This document shows positions 55,798 to 64,000 of a stretch of 64,000 bases of DNA, one piece after another; within the stretch, counting starts at the first letter, position 1, and every line of letters begins with the position of its first letter. This DNA is from Nipponacmea schrenckii. Taxonomy: Eukaryota > Mollusca > Gastropoda > Lottiidae. Both the position numbers and the translations under genes were made by a program. The notes beneath the pieces were generated by a model. That model was given only the letters and a program-made list of their open reading frames with translations, made no database searches and had not been told where the DNA came from. The stretch lies in NCBI GenBank assembly GCA_030562195.1, contig CM060203.1:124001-188000 (forward strand), read 5' to 3'.

Positions 55798-58700
55798 GAG
55801 GGCGACGTCGACGTTTACGTTAACCTGGCGACGTCAACGTCACTCTGGCGATGTCCACGTCAAGTCAACCTGGCGACGTCAATTAACGTTAAAAGGGTGG
55901 CGTAGACTCCGACGTCAACCTTGTTACTACAACCAAAGTTAAGAAAGCTACGTCGACGTCAACGTTAACCTGACGACGTCAACGTCAAAGTCAAGAGAGC
56001 AACGTCGACGTCAACCTTATGACGTCAAGTTATGTCAAGATGGCTACGTAAACTAACATCAAGAGGACGACGTCAACGTCAGCAAAGCGACGTCAACCTG
56101 TCGACATAAAAAAGCGACGTCAACTAACGTAAAGAAGGCTTACGTCAACTTACGTCAAGATTACGACGTCGAGGTCAACCTTGTGACATCAAGTAGCGTT
56201 AAAAAGGATACGTCGACGTCTACGTCAACCTGGCGACGTCAACGTCAATTTCAAGAGAGCGACGTCGACGTCAACCTTGTGACGTCAACTTACATCAAGA
56301 TGGCTACGTAAACTAACATCAAAAGGGCGGCGTCAACGTCAACGTAGCGACGTCAACCTGTCGAGATAAAAAGGCGACGTCAACTAACGTTAAGATGGCT
56401 ACGTCACTAACGTCAAGAGGCAACGTCAACTAACGTCAAGAGGCAACGTCAACGTCAATAGAGCGACGTCGACGTCAACCTTGTGACGTCAACTAACGTC
56501 AACATAGCGACGTAAACCTGCCAACATCAACAAGGCGAAGTCAACTAACGTTTAGAAAGCTACGTCAACGTTAAAATAGAAAGGCGACGTAAAAAGGCGA
56601 CGTCGAGGTCAACCTTGTGACGTTAAGTCACGTTAAAAGGGCGACGTCGACGTCAACGTCAACCTTGCGACGTTAACTTACGTTAAGAATGCTACGTCAA
56701 TGTAAACGTAAACCTGGAGACGTCAACTTCAAGAAAACGACAACCTTGTGACGTCAATTAACGTCAAGATGGCTACGTAAACTAACATCAAGAAGGCGAC
56801 GTCAATGTCAACATAGCGACGTCAACCTGTCGACGTTAAAAGGATGTTAGTTGACGTCACCTCTTGACGTTAGTTGACGTAGCCATCTTGACGTTAGTTG
56901 ACGTCACAAGGTTGACGTCGCCCTCTTGACGTTAGTTGACGTAGCCATTTAACGTTAATTGACGTCGCCAGGTTGACCTTGACGTCGCCAGGTTGACCTT
57001 GACTTCGCCAGGTTAACGTTGACGACTAGGTCACCTTCTTCATGTTGAATGACGTAGCCATCTTGACGTAAGTCGTTATTATGACGTTATATGATGTTAC
57101 GTTAACATCGACGTCGTCCTCTTAACGTCATTTCACGATTAACGTTAGTTGACGTCGCCTTGTTGACATCGACGTCGCCAAGTTGACGTTGACGTTACTT
57201 TAGTTTACGTTACTACTGACGTCGTCCTCTTGATGTGAGTTGTCGTCACAAGGTTGACGTCGACGTCGCTTTCTTGACGTTGACGTCTCCAGGTTTAATA
57301 TGACATCGACGTTGCCTTCTTAACGTAAGTTGACGTAGCCAGGTTAACGGAAACGTCGACGTCGCCCTCTTAACGTTAATTAACGTCGCCAGGTTGACGT
57401 TAACGTCGCCAGGTTGACGTAGACGTCGACGTATCCTTTTTAGCGTTACTTGACGTCAGAAGGTTGATCTCGACGTCGTCCTCTTGACGTTAGTTGAGGT
57501 AAGCCTTCTTAACGTTAGTTGACGTCGCCTTTTTATGTCGACAGGTTGAGGTCGCTATGTTGACGTTGACGTCGCCCTCTTGATGTTAGTTTACGTAGCC
57601 ATCTTGATTTAAATTAACGTCACAATGTTGACTTCGACGTCGTACTCTTGACGTTAGTTGACGTTAGCCTTCTTAACGTTAGTTGACTTCAACTTTTCAC
57701 GTCGACAGGTTGACGTCGCTTGTCGACGTCTATTGACGTAGCTATCTTGAGGTTAATTGACGTCACAACGTTGACGTTGACATCGACGTCGCCCTCTGGC
57801 GACGTCAACGTCAACTTGGCGACGTCAACTAACGTTTAGAGGAAGACGTCGACGTTTACGTTAACCTGGCGACGTCAACTAACGTTTAGAAGGCTACGTC
57901 GATGTCAACGTAAATCTGGAGACGTCAACGTCAAATAAGCGTCATCGACGTCAACATTGTGACGACAACTAACATCAAGAGGGCAACGTCAACGTTAAAA
58001 CGTCAAATAACGTTAAGAGTGCGACGTCGACAATAACGTTACGTCATTTAACGTCTTAACGTCGACGTCAGCGTTAACCTAGCGACGTCAATGTAAACCT
58101 GGCGACGTCAATTAACGTTAAAAGGATGACGTAGACGCCGACATTAACCTTTTTACGTCAACTAACGTTTAGAAGGCTACGTCGACGTCAACGCAAACCT
58201 GGCGAAGTCATCGAGGCCATGTCAAAAAGACGACGTCAACGTTAAAATGTCAGACGTCAACGTCTTAATACGACTTACGTCAGAATGGCTTCGTCAATTG
58301 ACGTCAAGTTGTACACGTCAACGACATAAAAGCGACGTCAAACTTGTAACGACAACTAACATCAATCGGGCGACTTTGACTAAAACATAGCGACGTCAAC
58401 CTGGCGACGTCAACAAACGTTGAGAAGGCTAGATCGACGGTAAAGCAAACCAGGTGAGGTCAACGTCAACGTCAACGTCAAGAGAGCGACATCGACGTCA
58501 TTCTTGTGACGTCAACTAACGTCAAAAAAAACCTGACAAGGTCAACGTCCTAAAAGCGACGTCGACGTCAACCTAACGACGTCAACAAGGCGACGTCAAC
58601 TAACCTTAAGACCTCAGACGTCAACGTCAACTAACGTTAAGAAGGCCTACGTCAAGTAACGTCAAGAGGAGGACTTCGACGTCGACGTCAACCTGGCGAC

Positions 58701-61700
58701 GTCAACTAACGTTGACAGGGCAACATCGACGTTTACCTAAACATGGCGACGTCGTCGTCAACGTCAAGCGGGCGACGTCGATGTCTAGATGGTGACCTCA
58801 ACTAACGTCAATTTTCTTACCGCAACGTCGACGTCAACCCGGCTACGTCAACTAACGTTAAGAAGTCGACGTCGACGTCAACCTAGCGACGTCAACTTGG
58901 CGACATCGACATGGCGACGTCAAGATGGCTATGTAAGCTAACATCAAGAGGGCGACGACGACGTCATAAAAGCGACGTAGACGTCAAACTTGTGACGACA
59001 CCTAACATCAAAAGGGCAACGTCGATGTAAACATTGCGACATGACTACTTCAACAAGGCGACGTCAACTAACGTTAAGACGAAATTTCGACTTACGTCAA
59101 AAGGGCTATGTAAAATAACATCAAGATGGCGAAGTCGAAGTCAACATAGAGACGTCAACCTGGCGACGTCAAGTAACGTTAAGAAGGCTGCTTCGACGTT
59201 AAAGTACATCTTTTGACGTCAACGTCAAGAGAGCGTCGTCGACGTCAACCTTGTGACGTCAACTAGCGTCAAAATGGCTACGTAAACTTACATCAGGAGG
59301 GCGACGTCAACGTCAACATAGCGACGTCAACCTGTCGACGTAAAAAGGCGTCAACTAACGTTAAGAAGGCTTACGTAAACTAACGTCCAGAGGACGACGT
59401 CGACGTCGAGGTCAACCTTGTGACGTCAAGTAATGTTAAGAAGGCGTCGTCGACGTCTACGTCAACCTGGAGACGTTAACGTCAATCTGACGACGTCAAC
59501 TAATGTTAAGAAGGTTACGAAGACTTCAACGTAAACATGGCGACGTCAACGTCAACATAGCGACGTCATCTAACGTTAAGACGTCAACGTCATGATGGCT
59601 ACGTAAACTAACACCAAGAGGGCGACGTCGACGTCAACAAGGTGACGTAAACTAAAGTCAAGAAGGCGACGTCAGTTGTAACGCAAACTTTACGCGTAGA
59701 CATCTACGTCAACCTTAACATCAAGACGGCGACGTCTACGTCAACATAGCGACGTTAACCTGGCGATGTCAACTAACGTTAAGATGGCTACGTCGAAGTT
59801 AAAGTAAACCTTGACATCAAGGTCAACGTCAAGAGAGCGACGTCCACGTCAACCTTGTGACGTCAACTAACGTCAAGATGGCTACGTTAACTAACAGCAA
59901 GATGCTACGTGAACCAACATAAAAAGGCGACGTCAACTAACGTTAAGAAGGCTGCCGTCAACTACCGTCAAGAGGACGTCGTCGAGGTCAACCTTGTGAC
60001 TTCAAGTAACGTTAAAAAGGATATGTCGACGTCTTCGTCAATCGTCCTAAAGCGACGTCGACGTCAACATTACGACGTCAACCTGACGACGTCAACAAGG
60101 TGACGTCAACTAACGTTTAGACCTCTGACGTCAACGTCAACTAACGTTAAGAAGGCTTACGTCAAGTAACGTCAACCTTGTAACGTCAACTAACGTCAAG
60201 ATGGCTACGTTAACTAACAGCAAGATGCTACGTGAACCAACATCAAGAGGGTGACGTCAACGTCAACATAGCGACGTCAACCTGTGGACATAAGAAGGCG
60301 ACGTCAATTTACGTTAAGGAGGCTGACGTCAACAAACCTCAAGAGGACGTCGTCGAGGTCAACCTTGTGACGTCAAGTAACGTTAAAAAGGATATGTCGA
60401 CGTCTTCGTCAATCATCCTAAAAGCGACGTCGACGTCAACCTGACGACGTCAACAAGGCGACGTCAACTAACGTTTAGACCTCTGACGTCAACGCCAACT
60501 AACGTTAAGAAGGCTTACGTCAAGTAACGTCAAGAGGAGGACTTCGACGTCGACTGGCGACGTCAACTAACGTTAAGAGGACAACGTCGACGTTTACCTA
60601 AACTTGGCGACGTCGTCGTCAACGTCAAGCGGGCGACGTAAACTTACATCGAGAGAGCGACGTCGACGTCAACATAGTGAAGTCCTAACGACGTCAACAA
60701 GGCGACGTCAACTAATGTGAAGAAGGCTACGTCGACGTTAAAGTAAACCTGGAAAGACGTCAAATTCAAAAAAGCGACGTCGACGTCAACCTTGTGACAA
60801 CAACAACATCAAGAGGATGACGTCGTCCTCTTGACGTTACTTGACGTAAGACGTTGAAGTCTGACATCTTAACGTTAGTTGACGTCGCCTTGTCAACATA
60901 GCGACGTCAACTAACGTTAAGACGTCAGACGTCAACGTCAAGATGGCTACGTAAACTAACACCAAGATGGCGACGTCGACATCAACAAGGTGACGTAAAC
61001 TAACGCCAACAAGGCGACGTCAGTTGTAACGCAAAATTTGCGACGTCGACATCTACGTCAACCTTGCGACGTCAACTAACGTTAACAGGTCAAATAACAT
61101 AAATATGGAGACATCGACGTTAACCTAACGTCATTTAACACCTAAATTTCGGCTGACGTCAACATAGCGACTTCAACCCCAAGACGCCAAGAAGGCGACG
61201 TTAAGATGTCAGACGTCAACTTCAAGATGGCTACGTAAACTTAACGACGTTAAAGTAAGCCTTGACGTCAACTAACGTCAAGATGTCTACGTAAACTAAC
61301 ATCAATAGGGCGACGTCAACGTCAACATAGCGACGTCAACTAACGTTAAAAATACTAACGTCAAGAGGACGACGTCGATGTCGAGGTCAACCTTGTGACG
61401 TCAAGTAACGTTTAAAAGGCAACGTCGACGTCTACGTCAACCTGGCGACGTCAACTAACGTTAAAAAGGCTACGTCGATGTCAACACAAACCTGGAGACG
61501 TCAACGTCAAGAAAGCGACGTCGACGTCAACCTTGTGACGACAACATCAAGATGGCGACGTCAGTTGTAACGTAAAATAAAGTAAAGAAGGCGACGTTGA
61601 CGTCACCGTCAACTTGGCGACGTTGATTCAACAAAGAGATGTCAACTTACGTTAATCGAGAAATGACGTTAAGAGGACGACGTCGACGTTAACGTAACGT

Positions 61701-63387
61701 CATATAACGTCTGAATATCGACTAACGTCAAGATGAAGAATGTGACCTAGACCTCAACATCAACCTGGCGACGTCAATTAGAGTTAAATGGCTACGTCAA
61801 CTAACGTCACGGAGGGCGACGTCAATCTTGTGACGTCAACTAACGTCAAGATTGCTACGTCAACTAACATCAAGAGGGCGACGTCGACGTCAACATAGCG
61901 ACGTCAACCTGGCGACGTCAACAACGTGACGCCAGATAACGTTAAGATGGCTACGTCAACTAACGTCAAGAGGCGACGTCAACTAACATCAAGAGGACGA
62001 CGTCGACGTCAACGTAGCGACGTAAACCTGGCGACATCAACAAGGCGACGTCAACGTTAAATTAAACGTCAAGATAGCTACATAAACTAACATAAAGAGG
62101 GCGACGTCGATGTCAACGTCAACGTTGTGACGTCAATTAACTTCAAGATGGCTACGTCAACAGACGTCAAGAGGCGACGTCAGTAGGAACGTTCACTAAC
62201 ATTATGAAGGCGACGTCGACGTCAACATCAACCTGGTGACGTCGATGTCAACCTTGCAACAACGACGTCAATCTGACGACGTCAACTAGCGTTAAAGGGT
62301 GACGTCAACTTACGATAAGAGGGCAACGTCGACATCTACTTCAGACTGCCGACGTTAACGTCAACCTGGCTAAATCAACAAACGTTAAGACAGCGACATC
62401 GACGTTAACGTAAACTTGGTGACGCCGTCGTCAACGTCAACCTGGCGACGTCGATGTCAAGATGGGGATGTCAACTAACGTCAATTTACTGACCGGCTAT
62501 GTCAACTAACGTCAAAGAGGCGACGTCGACGTCAATCTAGCGACGTCAACCTGGTGACATCAACAACGCGACGTATACGTCAAGGTGGCTATGTAAACTA
62601 ATATCAAGATGGCGACGTCAACTTCAACATAGCGCGTCAACCTGTCGACGTAAAGAAGGCTTACGTCAACTAACATTGTGACGTCAAGTAATGTTAAGAA
62701 GGCGACGTCGACATCTTCATCAACCTGGCGACGTCAACGTCAACCTGGCGACGTCAACGTCAACCTGGCGACGTCAATCTTTTTACGTCAACTAACGTTT
62801 AGGAGGCTATGTCGACGTTAAAACCTTGCGATGTCATTGTAAACGTAAAGATGGCTACTTCAACTAACGTCAAGGAGGGCGACGATGATGTCAAACTTGT
62901 GACGTCAACTAACGTCAAGATAGCTACATCAACTGACGTCAAGAGTCGACGTCAACTAACATCAAGGGGGCGAAGTAAACGAACATCAAGAGGGCGACGT
63001 CAACGTCAACATAGCAACGCCAACCTGTCGACATAAAAAAGCGACGTCAACTAACGTTAAACAGGCTTACGTCAACTAACGTCAACCTTGTGACATCAAG
63101 TAAAAAGGGATACGTCGACATGTACGTCAATCTGGCGACGTCAACGTCAACGTCAAGAGAGCGGCGTCGATGTCAACCTTGTGACGTCAACTTTCGTCGA
63201 GATGGCTACTTTAACAACATTAAGACGGCGACGTCAACGTCAACATAGCGACGTCAACCTGTCGACATAAAAAGGCGACTTCAACTAACGTTAAGAAGGC
63301 TTACGTCAACTATCGCCAAGAGGACGACGTCGAGGTCAACCGTGTGACGTCAAGAAACGTTAAAAAGGATACGTCGAGGTCTACGTC
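55798..63387 (+). repeat. GACGTC-rich satellite array, segment 3
   Basis: Continues the satellite modules. Inverted stretches lie at about 56836-57795 and 60820-60893. Blocks near 63000-63370 repeat those near 42460-42860, and 62470-62600 repeats 44090-44220 and 48745-48870. No gene is supported. Confidence 0.95.
56836..57795 (-). repeat. inverted satellite segment, second copy
   Basis: Reverse-complement modules closely matching 47350-48252, with similar flanks on the left (GCGACGTCAACCTGTCGACG). The two are about 9.48 kb apart, so the inverted block was duplicated as part of a larger unit. Confidence 0.8.
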
Positions 63388-64000
63388 CAAAACCCGGGAG
63401 GGAACTTTAACCTGGCGACGTCAACTAACGTTAAGAAGGCAAAGTCGATTTCCATTAAAACCCGGGACGTCAACTTTAAGGCGACGTCAAATAACCGTTA
63501 AGAAACAACTCGATGGCAACCCTTAAACCGGAAACTAAAGTAAAAAAAGCGACCTTGACGTCAACCCGGCGAACAACTAACAATCAAAGATTGGGCGACG
63601 TCAGTTAAAACGTAAATAAAAATTTTTAAAACGACTTGCGTCAAACGTCAACAAAGGGAAGGGGAATAACGTTAACGTAAATGGGGCGTTAAGAAGGCGA
63701 CGTCAAAAAATTAAAAGGTAAAGTCAATAATGACGGTTTTAAATTATCAAATTCGTCAAGATGGCTAAGTCAATTAATTTAAAAGGGCGACTTTAAAGTC
63801 AAACCCGGCGACGTCAACCCAACCGGGACGTCAAAAAAGTTAAATGGCTACGTCAACTAACGTCAAAGGGGGACGTCAACCTTGGGGGGACGTCAACTAA
63901 CGTAAATGGCAAGCAACAACAAAAGGCAAATTGAAAAGTCAAATGGGGACTCAACAAACGGGGGCGTCAAAAATTAAATGCACGTCAACCCCCAAAGTCA
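63388..64000 (+). repeat. satellite with degraded, probably low-quality sequence
   Basis: Satellite words continue but are broken by runs such as AAAACCCGGGA, CTTGGGGGGA and TTAAAACCCGGG, with many indels at homopolymers, unlike the preceding 22 kb. This looks like sequencing or contig-end error more than biological decay. Confidence 0.6.

Noticed and set aside
43374..63526. Many short frames inside the satellite (TSTNVKMATST-like)
   Set aside because: Repeat-encoded low complexity. They follow the satellite words in every frame and break at each indel.
40658..64000. CRISPR-like regular repeats
   Set aside because: No unique spacers of constant length, a eukaryotic setting, and modules that vary in order and strand; it is a satellite.

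Overview
The window is animal genomic DNA, about 60% A+T outside one satellite block. It has small GT..AG exons, non-LTR and DIRS-type retrotransposons, DNA transposons, and two 500-bp N runs that look like scaffold gap placeholders (13753-14252 and 40158-40657). The mix of elements, including a tandem repeat ending in a GGAC microsatellite, fits a marine invertebrate, perhaps a mollusc. That is a guess from repeat style, not a proven assignment. I see no clearly functional host gene. Almost everything recognisable is mobile or repetitive.

The central feature is a repeated two-gene DNA transposon. The most complete copy (B, 22708-33756) is flanked by TTAA on both sides and has short inverted ends (AGTAGTWACTGA). 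It carries two convergent genes. One is a multi-exon THAP-DDE transposase, most like the Kolobok superfamily, on the plus strand. The other is a two-exon gene on the minus strand whose second exon encodes the zinc-binding cytoplasmic 'ballast' domain otherwise known as the C-terminus of the P2X7 receptor. No P2X channel domain is present. Copy C (52141-55793, inverted) has the same two genes, lacks the middle of the transposase, and sits in a TTAA of the satellite. Copy A (4147-13752) keeps the transposase exons with the first two catalytic aspartates and runs into a gap. Copy D (46240-46495) is a short end fragment in duplicated satellite. Both promoters of the element share the motif TGACGTCATCTCAGGAAC. 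No copy here looks fully functional.

Layout: 1-4146, three LINE pieces; 4147-13752, copy A with nested insertions (a TTTTTCGG-array insert in THAP exon 1, a 4-kb Helitron-like insert in an intron that itself holds a LINE tail with a 13-bp target duplication, and a possible SINE); 14253-15470, a PIF/Harbinger remnant; 15826-16940, a decayed unidentified gene; 19010-20190, a LINE 3' piece; 20880-22591, a LINE with a 5' inversion and 16-bp target duplication; 22708-33756, copy B with a nested 4.6-kb Ngaro/PAT-like element (28375-32956); 34717-36242, a 161-bp tandem-repeat element; 38003-40157, an inverted second copy of the Helitron-like repeat; 40658-64000, a satellite dense in GACGTC and TGACGTCA palindromes, interrupted by copies D and C. 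The last 600 bases look like degraded sequence.
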